DNA from: Streptomyces tubercidicus
GTDB taxonomy: Bacteria > Actinomycetota > Actinomycetes > Streptomycetales > Streptomycetaceae
NCBI RefSeq assembly: GCF_027497495.1
Contig: NZ_CP114205.1
Coordinates: 5,084,001 to 5,148,000, forward strand
Direction of reading: 5' to 3'
DNA length: 64,000 nucleotides
This document shows, in pieces, positions 51,345 through 60,352 of this stretch (its first letter is position 1; every line of letters starts with the position of its first letter). The notes beneath the pieces are model-generated. The model saw nothing but the letters and a program-made list of their open reading frames with translations. It made no database searches and had not been told where the DNA came from. Made by a program: the position numbers and the translations under genes.

Positions 51345-52790
51345 ATGGCAGCGACCAGAGCCACCGATGCCGCCGATGAGGCGTATGACGTCATTGTGCT
51401 GGGAGCGGGGCCGACCGGCGAGAACGTCGCCGACCGGGCGCACGCCGCCGGGCTGAGCACGGTGATCGTGGAGAGCGAACTGGTCGGCGGCGAATGCTCC
51501 TACTGGGCGTGCGTGCCCAGCAAGGCCCTGCTGCGCCCGGTCACCACCCGCTCCGAGGCACGCAGGGTGCCCGGCATCAAGGACGCCGTGGACGTCCCCC
51601 TGGACGCGCCCGCCATCCTGGCCCACCGTGACGCCATCGTCTCCCACTGGAAGGACGACGGGCAGGTCCGCTGGCTGGACTCGGCCGGTCTCGACCTGGT
51701 CCGCGGCCAGGGGCGGCTGGCCGGGCCCCGGCGGGTGGTCGTCGACGGCGAGCGGGTGCTCACCGCACGGCACGCGGTCGCGGTGTGCACCGGCAGCCGC
51801 GCGCTGCTGCCCCCCGTCCCCGGGCTCGCCGAGGCCAGGCCCTGGACCAGCCGCGACGCGACCAGTTCCCAGAGCGTGCCGGGCCGGCTGGTGGTGGTCG
51901 GCGGCGGGGTGGTCGGCGTCGAGATGGCCACCGCCTGGCGGGCCATGGGCGCGTCCGTGACGCTGCTGGTCCGCGGCGACGGGCTGCTGCCCCGTATGGA
52001 GCCGTTCGCCGGCCACCTCGTCGCGGAGTCGCTCGCCGAGGCCGGCGTCTTCCTGCGGACCGGTGTCGAGGTGCGCGAGGTACGCCGGGAAGCCCCCGGC
52101 GGCCCGGTCACCGTCCTGCTGGACTCCGGGGACGAGATCGTCGCCGATGAACTCCTGATCGCCACCGGCCGGGCCCCGCGCACCGAGGACATCGGCCTGG
52201 ACACCGTCGGTCTGCCGCCCGGCTCCTGGCTGGACGTCGATGACAGCTGCCGGGTGAAGGGGGTGACCGGCGGCTGGCTCTACGGCGTCGGCGACGTCAA
52301 CCACCGTGCGCTCCTCACCCACCAGGGCAAGTACCAGGCCAGGGTCGCCGGTGCCGCGATCGCCGCGCGCGCCCGGGGCGTCCCGATCCTGGAGTCCGAC
52401 CCCTGGGGCGCGCACGCCGCCACCGCGGACCGGCGCGCCGTCCCGCAGGTCGTCTTCAGCGACCCGGAAGCCGCCGCGGTGGGCCTGAGCGCCGCCGAGG
52501 CCGAGAAGGCCGGATACCGCATCCGGGTGGTCGACCAGGACATGGCGGCCACGGCCGGGGCGTCGGTGTACGCGGAGGACTACCGCGGCCGGGCCAGGAT
52601 GGTCGTCGACCTGGACCGTGAGGTGCTGCTGGGCGTCACCTTCGTGGGGATGGGCGTCGGCGAACTGCTGCACTCCGCGACGATCGCGGTGGCCGGTGAG
52701 GTCCCCATCGAGCGGCTGTGGCACGCGGTGCCCTCCTTCCCCACGCTCAGCGAGGTGTGGCTCCGGCTCCTGGAGGCATACCGGGGCTGA
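51345..52790 (+). CDS. NAD(P)/FAD disulfide oxidoreductase (mercuric reductase/dihydrolipoamide dehydrogenase type)
   Basis: 481 residues from ATG 51345 (RBS AGGAAG). FAD GxGxxG (VIVLGAGPTGENVADRA), redox Cys pair GGECSYWACVPSKALL (C-x4-C), NAD GxGxxG (VVVGGGVVGVEMATAWRAMGASV), central ATGRAPRTEDIGLDTVGL, C-terminal dimerisation domain (QVVFSDPEAAAVGLSAAEAE...). The last His-Glu pair of lipoamide dehydrogenases (HxxxxE) is not clear: LWHAVPSFPTLSEVWLRL has a His-Pro-type region. The substrate may be a thiol, quinone or metal. It is monocistronic. Confidence 0.88.
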   Translation: MAATRATDAADEAYDVIVLGAGPTGENVADRAHAAGLSTVIVESELVGGECSYWACVPSKALLRPVTTRSEARRVPGIKDAVDVPLDAPAILAHRDAIVSHWKDDGQVRWLDSAGLDLVRGQGRLAGPRRVVVDGERVLTARHAVAVCTGSRALLPPVPGLAEARPWTSRDATSSQSVPGRLVVVGGGVVGVEMATAWRAMGASVTLLVRGDGLLPRMEPFAGHLVAESLAEAGVFLRTGVEVREVRREAPGGPVTVLLDSGDEIVADELLIATGRAPRTEDIGLDTVGLPPGSWLDVDDSCRVKGVTGGWLYGVGDVNHRALLTHQGKYQARVAGAAIAARARGVPILESDPWGAHAATADRRAVPQVVFSDPEAAAVGLSAAEAEKAGYRIRVVDQDMAATAGASVYAEDYRGRARMVVDLDREVLLGVTFVGMGVGELLHSATIAVAGEVPIERLWHAVPSFPTLSEVWLRLLEAYRG

Positions 52791-52925
52791 GACACCGCCG
52801 GGCCGTACGGGAGCGGCCGCCGTGCCCGCCGTCGCCGCCGTCCCCGCCGGACGCCGCGGCGCTCCGCGGCTGTCCGGCGGCCGTCTCGTCAACACCCGTC
52901 CTCGGGAAGCCCGGTGGGCCACCCC

Positions 52926-53402
52926 CTACGCCCCGGCGTCCGGAGACTCCTCCGCGGGCCGGGGGCCGCCCCGCCGCAGCTCGTCCCCGGGCGCCATCGC
53001 GAACAGCTCGTTCAGCCCTTTGTCGAGGCCCAGCAGCCCCTGCTCGGAGCCGGGCGGGACCACCCGCAGGGTGCGCTCCAGCCACGCCGCGACCGCCGCG
53101 GCCGGGGCCTCCAGCAGGGCCTGCCCGTCCGGCGACTCCAGCGCTATGCAGACCAGGCTGCGGCCGTGGACCTTCGTCGGCCACACCCGCACATCGCCTT
53201 CACCGCACGGCCGGAAGACGCCCTCGACGAGCAGTTCACGGGCGAACGTCCAGTTGACGGGGGAGTCCGAACCGATGTGAAAGGCGACATGGACGGCGTA
53301 CGGGTCATCCGTCCGGTAGCTCAGCTGGGCCGGCACCGGAATGCTGCGCTCCGGTGACACGACCAGGCCCAGCTCCAGCTCTCGTTGCACCACGGTGCAC
53401 AT
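52926..53402 (-). CDS. ssgG: SsgA-like protein, probably SsgG
   Basis: 158 residues from ATG 53402 (GGAGAGG upstream). SALP signature: LELGLVVSPERSIPVPAQLSYRTDDPYAVHVAFHI, then VNWTFARELLVEGVFRPCGEGDVRVWPTKVHGRSLVCIALESPDGQALLEAPAAAVAAWLERTLRVVPPGSE. SALPs are unique to morphologically complex actinobacteria and act in sporulation septation. SsgG, suggested by the gene order (SCO2924 position), helps place septa. It is divergent from a DUF2510/RDD protein. Confidence 0.9.
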   Translation of the reverse strand: MCTVVQRELELGLVVSPERSIPVPAQLSYRTDDPYAVHVAFHIGSDSPVNWTFARELLVEGVFRPCGEGDVRVWPTKVHGRSLVCIALESPDGQALLEAPAAAVAAWLERTLRVVPPGSEQGLLGLDKGLNELFAMAPGDELRRGGPRPAEESPDAGA

Positions 53403-53637
53403 GGCGTCCGCCTCTCCTCGATCCCTGCGGGCGCCGGATTCGGTCCCGCATGGAGAGAGAGCGGCCGGGCGCCGCACTCTTACACGACTTCGTACAACTT
53501 TTTTCCGGCGCCTCTTCCAGGTGGTCGTCGGCGGTCACGGCGCCCGCGGGACCCGGGGTCTGATAGATGTGGACGCCGCGTTGCGGCAGACTGCACCCCA
53601 CACCCACCAGGCCGAGCACAGATACGGGACTTCGGAT

Positions 53638-55176
53638 ATGAGCGCCCCTACCTCAGGATCCGCCGGCGGCAGCCCCACGCCTGGCTTCTACCCGGACCCG
53701 TCCATCCCCGGCTACATCCGGTACTGGAACGGTGCCGCGTGGGTGCCGGGTACCAGCCGGCCCGCCCCCGCCGAGGGCGAGGCGATGCCCGCCCCGCCGC
53801 CCGGCGCGGCCGCGTCGCCGTCCCCCGCCGTCGAGGAGACCGGCCCGGTCTTCTTCGACGAGGAGGAGGCGGCCGGCGGCTCCGCGGCGCCCGCCGTACG
53901 CCAGAGCGGCGAGCCCGTCGCGGGCTGGGACGACCCGGCCCGGCTGCACGGCGCGAGCCCCGAGTCGGCCGCCGCCTGGCAGGCCGACGCCTCCCGGCAG
54001 GGCGGCTTCGGCGGGGAGCCCGACCACCGGGTCTCCTGGGGTTCGCCGGACCAGGCCCCGGCCGGTACGCCGTCCGGCGCCGCCTCCTGGGGCGCGGTCC
54101 CGCCGCAGCGTGCCGACCAGGGCGCCGACGCCGCGGCCGGTGAGGTGCCCGGCACCGCCCCGTCCGCCTCGCGGGGGCCGGGCGTGCCCTCCGACGGGAC
54201 GGTCGCCATCCGCGCCGTGAACCCGGCCGCCCGCCGCGGCTCCGGTGACCAGGGCACCACCGCGATCCGCGCCGTACGGCCCGAGGGCGGCAAGCCCGCC
54301 AAGGGCAACGAGACCATGACGATCCGGGTCGCGGGCGGCGGCAGCGCCCCGTCCGCCGCGCCCGGGGACGGCTCCCCGCAGTCGCTGCCGGCGGGCAGCG
54401 ACCGGCAGCAGAGCCCGGCGCGGCAGAGCCCGGCCCCGCAGACCGCGGCCGCGCAGGCGCCGGCCCGGCAGAGCCCGGCGCCCCGGCAGCCCGCCCCGCA
54501 ACAGCCCGCCCCGCAGCCCCCGGTGCAGCAGCAGCCCGCCCCGCAGGCGGCCGCGCCGCTGCCCGGAGTGCCGCAGCAGGGTGGCGCCGCACCGGCCCGC
54601 CCCGCTCCGCAGGGCGCCGACGCCGACGGGGTCGTCCCCTGGAAGCCGCCGGCCGCCGCCGACCCCTTCGCGGCCATGGCGCAGGCCGCTCAGGGCCACC
54701 CGGCCGGTCTCGGCCGCCGGTTCGCGGCCCGGCTGATCGACACCCTGGTGCTGGGCGCGCTCACCGCCGCGGCCGCCGTCCCCCTGTGGAGCACGGTCAC
54801 CGACCACCTCGATGCCAAGGTCGAGGCGGCCAAGCAGTCCGGCCGCCAGGTGACGGTCTATCTGATCGACGGCACCACGATGCCGGTCTTCGCCACCATC
54901 CTGGCCGTCCTGCTGATCGGCGGCGCGCTCTACGAGGCGCTGCCGACCCTGAAGTGGGGCCGCACCCTGGGCAAGAAGCTGTGCGGCGTACGGGTCCTCG
55001 ACATCGAGAGCCATGACACCCCGACCCTCGGCGCCGCACTCAAGCGCTGGTTCCTCTACAGCGTGCTCGGCGTGCTCGCCATCGGTGTGCTGAACGTCGT
55101 CTGGTGCCTGTTCGACCGGCCGTGGCGGCAGTGCTGGCACGACAAGCTGGCCCGGACCTTCGTCGCGGCCGGCTGA
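53638..55176 (+). CDS. RDD membrane protein with N-terminal DUF2510 and Pro/Gln-rich linker
   Basis: 512 residues from ATG 53638. DUF2510-like start (TPGFYPDPSIPGYIRYWNGAAWVPGTSRP, ~residues 15-42), a Pro/Ala/Gln-rich region to ~340 including repeated TVAIRAVNP, TAIRAVRP and TMTIRVAGG, and C-terminal RDD domain (LGRRFAARLIDTLVLGALTAAAAVPL...GRTLGKKLCGVRVLDIESHDTPTL...CLFDRPWRQCWHDKLARTFVAAG) with three TM helices. Function unknown; often near cell-wall genes. Confidence 0.85.
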   Translation: MSAPTSGSAGGSPTPGFYPDPSIPGYIRYWNGAAWVPGTSRPAPAEGEAMPAPPPGAAASPSPAVEETGPVFFDEEEAAGGSAAPAVRQSGEPVAGWDDPARLHGASPESAAAWQADASRQGGFGGEPDHRVSWGSPDQAPAGTPSGAASWGAVPPQRADQGADAAAGEVPGTAPSASRGPGVPSDGTVAIRAVNPAARRGSGDQGTTAIRAVRPEGGKPAKGNETMTIRVAGGGSAPSAAPGDGSPQSLPAGSDRQQSPARQSPAPQTAAAQAPARQSPAPRQPAPQQPAPQPPVQQQPAPQAAAPLPGVPQQGGAAPARPAPQGADADGVVPWKPPAAADPFAAMAQAAQGHPAGLGRRFAARLIDTLVLGALTAAAAVPLWSTVTDHLDAKVEAAKQSGRQVTVYLIDGTTMPVFATILAVLLIGGALYEALPTLKWGRTLGKKLCGVRVLDIESHDTPTLGAALKRWFLYSVLGVLAIGVLNVVWCLFDRPWRQCWHDKLARTFVAAG

Positions 55177-55269
55177 CCGCCGGCCGCGGGGGCGGGCCGG
55201 CCCGGCACCCGTTCCCCCGAACGGACTTCGCCGGATGCGGCGGGCCGCTCCATGGCGTCGACTCAGGCC

Positions 55270-56064
55270 ATGAGTACCGACCAGCCCCCGCCCGGCCCCG
55301 GTGAGCCGCCGGAGAACGATCCGTACCTGAAGAAGCCGCAGGAGCCCCCGGCGGACGGCGCTCCGCGCAACAGCGCGCCCCGGGAGAACGGGTCGCCCCG
55401 TAACAACGCTCCGCACGGCAGCGGTACCGGGGGCAGCGGCTGGGGCGGCGCCGAAGGCGGTGGACCGCCCCCGGGAGGAACGCCGCCGCCCGGTGGCACC
55501 CCGCCGCCCTCCGGAAGCCCGTACGGCGGCGGCCCGTATGCCGGTGATCCCTACGGCGGGCAGTACGGGGTGGCCGATCCGCTGGCCGGGATGCCGCCGC
55601 TGGCCAACCGCGGCCGCCGGCTCCTGGCGCGCATCATCGACGCGATCATCGTCGGGGTGCCGGTATGGGTGATCATGACCGCGATCGTCGGTGGGGTGGA
55701 CTTCTTCAGCACCGACGGGGAGCAGGCCGGCCGGCAGTCGACGGTCTCCGGCGTCACCATGCTGGTGTACCTCATCTACGAGGGCCTGATGATCAGCAAC
55801 CGCGGCCAGACCGTCGGCAAGATGGCGATGAGGATCCGGGTGGCGATGCTGGCGAACGGCTCGATCCCGACGGGCCAGGCGGCCTGGATCCGGGCCGCGG
55901 TCTATACGCTGCCGGAGATCGTGCCGTGCTGCGGTTTCATTTTCTGGCTGATCAACGTCTTGTGGTGTACCTGGGACAAGCCGTATCGGCAGTGTCTGCA
56001 CGACAAGGCGGCGAAGACCGTGGTGGTGTCCACGGAGACGGAGCCGCGCACCGGCTCAGCGTGA
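55270..56064 (+). CDS. RDD-family membrane protein
   Basis: 264 residues from ATG 55270; ATG 55252 is possible. Gly/Pro-rich N-terminus (~100 residues) then an RDD domain (LANRGRRLLARIIDAIIVGVPVWVIMTAIVGG...RGQTVGKMAMRIRVAMLANGSIPTG...DKPYRQCLHDKAAKTVVVS). Its tandem position and matching C-terminus to 53638-55176 (RQCLHDK/RQCWHDK) suggest a duplicated pair. It converges with a small minus-strand gene, overlapping by 9 bp. Confidence 0.87.
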   Translation: MSTDQPPPGPGEPPENDPYLKKPQEPPADGAPRNSAPRENGSPRNNAPHGSGTGGSGWGGAEGGGPPPGGTPPPGGTPPPSGSPYGGGPYAGDPYGGQYGVADPLAGMPPLANRGRRLLARIIDAIIVGVPVWVIMTAIVGGVDFFSTDGEQAGRQSTVSGVTMLVYLIYEGLMISNRGQTVGKMAMRIRVAMLANGSIPTGQAAWIRAAVYTLPEIVPCCGFIFWLINVLWCTWDKPYRQCLHDKAAKTVVVSTETEPRTGSA

Positions 56065-56343
56065 GTGTTCGCCGACCCGCGCCTCACCGGACGGCGCCGG
56101 AACGGCCCGCAACGGGGCAGGCGCGGCAGGCGACTTGGGGCGTACGACATGCCGCCGGACCACCCGCGTCACCCCGGGCATCGGCACCGTCATGGCCACC
56201 AGCAGCCCGAGCCCGAGTCCGGCGAGGGCGATGACCGCGACCCCGATGCCGGTCTCCGTCTGGGAGAGCAGCAGCATCGCCAGGGTCGAGAAAAAGACGG
56301 TGGCCGAACCGTAGGCGAGCTGTGCGGCGGTCGGACGAGGCAT
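56056..56343 (-). CDS. Small membrane protein with two TM helices
   Basis: 95 residues from ATG 56343. Two hydrophobic helices (LAYGSATVFFSTLAMLLL and GIGVAVIALAGLGLGLLVAMTVPMPG) are followed by a basic, Pro/Ala-rich tail (VRRHVVRPKSPAAPAPLR). Not recognised by family. Normal codon bias supports it; the end overlaps the RDD stop by 9 bp. Confidence 0.7.
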   Translation of the reverse strand: MPRPTAAQLAYGSATVFFSTLAMLLLSQTETGIGVAVIALAGLGLGLLVAMTVPMPGVTRVVRRHVVRPKSPAAPAPLRAVPAPSGEARVGEHSR

Positions 56344-56750
56344 GGCGGAATCCGTCCTCGGAGGGTCGGCAGGGGGGTGTGGATCACGGGCGCGCCATCG
56401 AAGGAGCCTATGGTCCTTGGTGCCCGAGCGGAACGCCGAGTAAGCGTGACCTGACCCACGGTTCGGGGCACAGGGGGCGCACAATGCCGCCGCGGCTTTC
56501 CCGGCGCGCTGACGTCATGGCTGCTGGCGGCGGGGGCGCATGTCCGGCGGGCATATACGCCCGGCTCCTGCCCCCTCGCCCGATGGCCCGTCGCCGGGCA
56601 CGGCGCAGCCGCACGATGTCCGATAGCCGCAACTCGCGGACCGAGTAACGTACTTCGCTGACGTGACCAAGTCAAGATCTGTCTTTTTCATCGTACTTCC
56701 GGTCGAATGCCCTCGAACAGTGACCGGTTCGATGGGGAGGACAGCGCCAA
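56344..56750. other. Gap with divergent promoter signals, no gene
   Basis: A minus-strand promoter candidate is present: TTGACT (complement of 56670-56675), 17-nt spacer, TACGTT (complement of 56647-56652). It would read leftward, toward the small membrane gene ~300 bp away. The right end (56676-56750) carries the leader of the M6 protease with GGGGAGGA. No ORF is supported. Confidence 0.4.
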
Positions 56751-59141
56751 GTGAGAGACAGCAGAAGCTTGTTCAGATCGGCCGCCCTGGCCACGGCAAT
56801 CGCCGCGATCGGGGCGGCCGCTTTGTCTTCGGGGGTGGCGACGGCCGATGGGCAGGGGACGTCGCCGGTCGCCAAGCGCCATGACCCGGCTCCCGAGCGG
56901 GCCGTGGACCACGACCTGAAGGGCCCGTTCAGCGCCCGGCAGGAGGCCCAGCGCAAGGAGGCGCTGCAGCAGGTCATCGCCGGCGACGCCAAGGCGACCG
57001 AGCGCGGCGGCTCCAAGGTCGTCAAGCTCGGCAAGAGCAAGTACGTCGAGCTGGCCCGGCAGAAGACCGACAAGATCTTCACCGTCCTCGTGGACTTCGG
57101 CGACAAGGTCGACAACACCACGATGTTCGACCCGGACGGCGACGGTCCCAAGCCCCCGGTGAAGAAGTACGGCGGCGACCCCGGCCCGGCGCACAACAAG
57201 ATAGCCAAGCCGGACCGTGCCGAGGACAACAGCACGGCCTGGCAGAAGGACTTCAACCGGAAGCACTTCCAGGACCTCTACTTCTCGCACGACAAGAAGA
57301 AGCAGTCGCTGGCCAAGTACTACGAGAAGCAGTCCTCGGGCCGCTACTCGGTCCAGGGCGAGGTCTCCGACTGGGTCAAGGTCGACTACAACGAGGCCCG
57401 TTACGGCTCCAACTACTGCGGCCAGACCAACTGCGCCAGCGCCTGGGACCTGATCCGCGACGGCGTCAACCAGTGGGCCAAGAACCAGAAGGCGGCCGGC
57501 CGCACCGACGCGCAGATCAAGGCCGATCTCGCCAAGTACGACCAGTGGGACCGCTACGACCACGACGGCGACGGCAACTTCAACGAGCCCGACGGGTACA
57601 TCGACCACTTCCAGATCGTGCACGCCGGTGAGGACGAGTCCGCGGGCGGCGGCGTCCAGAAGACCAACGCCATCTGGGCGCACCGCTGGTACGCGTACGG
57701 CACCGACGCCGGCAGGACCGGCCCCGGTGCGAACAAGGCGGGCGGCACCCAGATCGGCGACACCGGCATCTGGGTCGGCGACTACACGATGCAGCCGGAG
57801 AACGGCGGACTCGGCGTCTTCGCCCACGAGTACGGTCACGACCTGGGCCTGCCGGACGAGTACGACACCTCCGGCACCGGTGAGTCCTCGGTGGACTTCT
57901 GGTCGCTGATGTCGGGCGGCTCCTGGCTCGGCACCGGCAAGGACTCCATCGGCGACCTGCCCGGCGACATGAGCGCCTGGGACAAGCTGCAGCTGGGCTG
58001 GCTCAACTACGGCAAGGCGAAGGCCGCGAAGAAGTCCACCCACAAGCTGGGTGTCGCCGAGTACAACACCAAGAACAAGCAGGCGGTGGTCGTCGAGCTG
58101 CCGGCCAAGGCGGTCAAGACCGAGATCGTGCAGCCCGCGGAAGGCTCCAAGCAGTGGTGGAGCGGTATGGGCGACGACCTGAAGAACACCATGTCCCGGC
58201 CGGTGGACCTCACCGGTAAGGCCAAGGCGTCGCTGACGCTCAAGGGCTGGTGGGACATCGAGAAGGACTACGACTACCTCTACGCCGAGGTCTCCACCGA
58301 CGGCGGCAGCAACTGGACGGCGCTGGACGGCACCGCGGGCGGCAAGGCCATCCCGCGCGACGGCAGCGACAAGCCCGCGCTGACCGGCACCGTGGCCGCC
58401 TACCAGGACCTCGTCTACCCGCTGGACGCCTACGCGGGCAAGAAGATCGACCTGCGCTTCCGCTACCAGACCGACGGCGGCGCGGCCCAGAAGGGCTTCG
58501 CGGCCGACAGCATCGGTGTCACCGCCGACGGCAAGGCGCTGTTCAGCGACAACGCCGAGGGCGACGACAACGGCTGGACCACCAAGGGCTTCTCGCGCGT
58601 CGGCGCGTCCTTCACCAAGGACTACCCGCAGTACTACATCGCCGAGAACCGCCAGTACGTGTCGTACGACAAGACCCTCAAGGCCGGCCCGTACAACTTC
58701 GGCTGGACCACCGCCAAGCCGAGCTGGGTGGAGCACTTCCCGTACCAGAACGGTGTGCTGATCTGGCTGTGGGACACCTCGCAGGCGGACAACAACGTCG
58801 GCCTGCACCCGGGCCACGGGCAGATCCTCCCGGTCGACGCGCACCCCAAGGCCGAGCACTGGGCGGACGGCAGGCTGATGCGCAACCGCTTCCAGTCCTA
58901 CGACTCGACCTTCACCCGCTACCGGACCGATGCCCTCACGCTCCACAGGGACGGCAAGCCGGTGAAGATCACCTCGAAGAAGGGCGTGACGCTCTTCGAC
59001 GACCGGCACGGCGTCTACTACGACAAGGCGAACCCGACCGGCGCGGTGATCGTCCCTGACACCAACACCCAGATCAAGATCACCAAGGAGGCCCGCGACG
59101 GCTCCACGGTGACCCTGCGGGTCGGCTCTGCGGGTAAGTAA
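56751..59141 (+). CDS. Secreted M6-family metalloprotease (immune inhibitor A-like)
   Basis: 796 residues from GTG 56751. Signal peptide (FRSAALATAIAAIGAAALSSGVATADG), pro-region, catalytic M6 domain with zinc site VFAHEYGHDLGLPDEYD (HExxHxxGxxD) near residues 355-371, and a C-terminal module (WTALDGTAGGKAIPRDGSDKPAL...IDLRFRYQTDGGAAQKGFAADSIG) of the MAM/beta-sandwich type found in these enzymes. Ca-binding-like DHDGDGNFNEPDGYIDHF lies before the active site. Extracellular protein degradation. It lies alone, framed by a terminator. Confidence 0.93.
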   Translation: MRDSRSLFRSAALATAIAAIGAAALSSGVATADGQGTSPVAKRHDPAPERAVDHDLKGPFSARQEAQRKEALQQVIAGDAKATERGGSKVVKLGKSKYVELARQKTDKIFTVLVDFGDKVDNTTMFDPDGDGPKPPVKKYGGDPGPAHNKIAKPDRAEDNSTAWQKDFNRKHFQDLYFSHDKKKQSLAKYYEKQSSGRYSVQGEVSDWVKVDYNEARYGSNYCGQTNCASAWDLIRDGVNQWAKNQKAAGRTDAQIKADLAKYDQWDRYDHDGDGNFNEPDGYIDHFQIVHAGEDESAGGGVQKTNAIWAHRWYAYGTDAGRTGPGANKAGGTQIGDTGIWVGDYTMQPENGGLGVFAHEYGHDLGLPDEYDTSGTGESSVDFWSLMSGGSWLGTGKDSIGDLPGDMSAWDKLQLGWLNYGKAKAAKKSTHKLGVAEYNTKNKQAVVVELPAKAVKTEIVQPAEGSKQWWSGMGDDLKNTMSRPVDLTGKAKASLTLKGWWDIEKDYDYLYAEVSTDGGSNWTALDGTAGGKAIPRDGSDKPALTGTVAAYQDLVYPLDAYAGKKIDLRFRYQTDGGAAQKGFAADSIGVTADGKALFSDNAEGDDNGWTTKGFSRVGASFTKDYPQYYIAENRQYVSYDKTLKAGPYNFGWTTAKPSWVEHFPYQNGVLIWLWDTSQADNNVGLHPGHGQILPVDAHPKAEHWADGRLMRNRFQSYDSTFTRYRTDALTLHRDGKPVKITSKKGVTLFDDRHGVYYDKANPTGAVIVPDTNTQIKITKEARDGSTVTLRVGSAGK

Positions 59142-59169
59142 AAGATAAAATCGCAGGTCAGTGGCTGTT

Positions 59170-59199
59170 CGGCCGTCGCCCACTAGCGGGCGGCGGCCG
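59170..59199 (+). terminator. Hairpin terminator after the M6 protease
   Basis: CGGCCGTCGCCC (59170-59181) pairs with GGGCGGCGGCCG (59188-59199) over 12 bp with one G-T wobble and a 6-nt loop, 28 nt after the stop. Confidence 0.7.
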
Positions 59200-59263
59200 A
59201 TTCGCGTTTAGATGCGTTCTACAGTTCCTTATTGACGCGAAGTCTCACGGGGGAGATGTGAAG

Positions 59264-59650
59264 ATGTCCGGTGGTGGTTTCATCAGGCTTCCCGGCGGAA
59301 GCGTGGTGGTCGCCCTCTCGCTGCCCAGGCCGCCGCACGGCGCGCGGAAGGGCCTCTACGACTGCGGTTGCCGGGTCCGGGTCCTGGTCCACGCCGTGAA
59401 CCGGCAGCGCGCCCTGACCAGGCTGCGCAATCTCGGTCTGCGGTCGGTCTACCTGCGCGGCAACACCGAGCCGCCCACGCCCGACGAGATCACGGCCGTG
59501 CTGCACCATCCCGACGGCCTGGTCTGGCGCGAGGCCCCGGAGGACGACACCGAATCCTGGCATCCGATACGGGCGCTGCTGCGCCCCCAGCCGGCCCGCC
59601 CGGCGGTGGAGGCCGAGCAGGCCGGGGGGAGCGAACGTCCGGCCGCCTGA
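59264..59650 (+). CDS. Conserved hypothetical protein
   Basis: 128 residues from ATG 59264 (GGGGAG at RBS distance). Not recognised by family. The centre YDCGCRVRVLVHAVNRQRALTRLRNLGLRSVYLRGNTEPPTPDEITAVLHHPDGLVWRE has a mixed alpha/beta pattern; the tail is Pro/Ala-rich. No signal peptide. It ends 8 bp before the convergent pncA gene. Confidence 0.7.
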   Translation: MSGGGFIRLPGGSVVVALSLPRPPHGARKGLYDCGCRVRVLVHAVNRQRALTRLRNLGLRSVYLRGNTEPPTPDEITAVLHHPDGLVWREAPEDDTESWHPIRALLRPQPARPAVEAEQAGGSERPAA

Positions 59651-59658
59651 GAGGCCCG

Positions 59659-60255
59659 TCAGGCGCCGATGAGGACCGGCTTACCGGTCAGCTCGGCGCC
59701 CGCCGCGCGCAGCTCCTCCAGCGCCCGCTCGGTGGTGTGCGCGGCCACCCCGGCGGTCAGATCCAGCAGGACACGGGTGCGCAGCCCGGCGCGCAGCGCG
59801 TCCAGCGCGGTGGCGCGGACACAGTGGTCGGTGGCGATACCGACCACATCGACCTCGCTGACGGCGTGGGCGCGCAGCCACTCCGCGAGCGGGGTGCCGT
59901 TCTCGTCCGCGCCCTCGAAACCGCTGTACGCGCCGGTGTGGGCGCCCTTGTCGAAGACCGCGTCGATGGCGCCGGAGGCGAGCGCCGGGGCGAAGTTGGG
60001 GTGGAAGCCACTGCCCTCCGTGCCGGCCACACAGTGCACCGGCCAGGTGTGCTCGTAGTCCGGGGTGGCGGAGAAATGATCACCGGGGTCGATGTGGTGG
60101 TCCCGGCTGGCCACGACATAGCGGTAGCAGCTCCCGGCCGTCTGGCCCACCAGATCGGTGATGGCCGCCGCGACATCCGCACCCCCCGCCACCGCGAGGC
60201 TGCCGCCCTCGCAGAAGTCGTTCTGCACATCAACGACGATCAATGCCCGGTGCAT
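59659..60255 (-). CDS. pncA: Nicotinamidase/pyrazinamidase
   Basis: 198 residues. Isochorismatase-type fold. Catalytic triad Asp in IVVDVQNDF, Lys in VFDKGAH, Cys in GIATDHCVRAT; metal-binding DHH (SRDHHIDPGDHF). It converts nicotinamide to nicotinate in NAD salvage. Second gene of a pncB-pncA unit: pncB ends 97 bp upstream on the same strand and makes the next enzyme. Confidence 0.95.
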   Translation of the reverse strand: MHRALIVVDVQNDFCEGGSLAVAGGADVAAAITDLVGQTAGSCYRYVVASRDHHIDPGDHFSATPDYEHTWPVHCVAGTEGSGFHPNFAPALASGAIDAVFDKGAHTGAYSGFEGADENGTPLAEWLRAHAVSEVDVVGIATDHCVRATALDALRAGLRTRVLLDLTAGVAAHTTERALEELRAAGAELTGKPVLIGA

Positions 60256-60352
60256 GGTGCGTGCCTTCCGGCTGGGAATCGGGGAGGGGCGCGAGTGGTG
60301 TGACCGAGGGTAGCCACTGGACGGGGATTGCGGGAGTGCTGCGGCGCCCGGT

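Noticed and set aside
53341..53637. N-terminal extension of the DUF2510/RDD protein to 53341
   Set aside because: The extra frame runs over the divergent ssgG start and has no RBS; ATG 53638 begins the DUF2510-like sequence.
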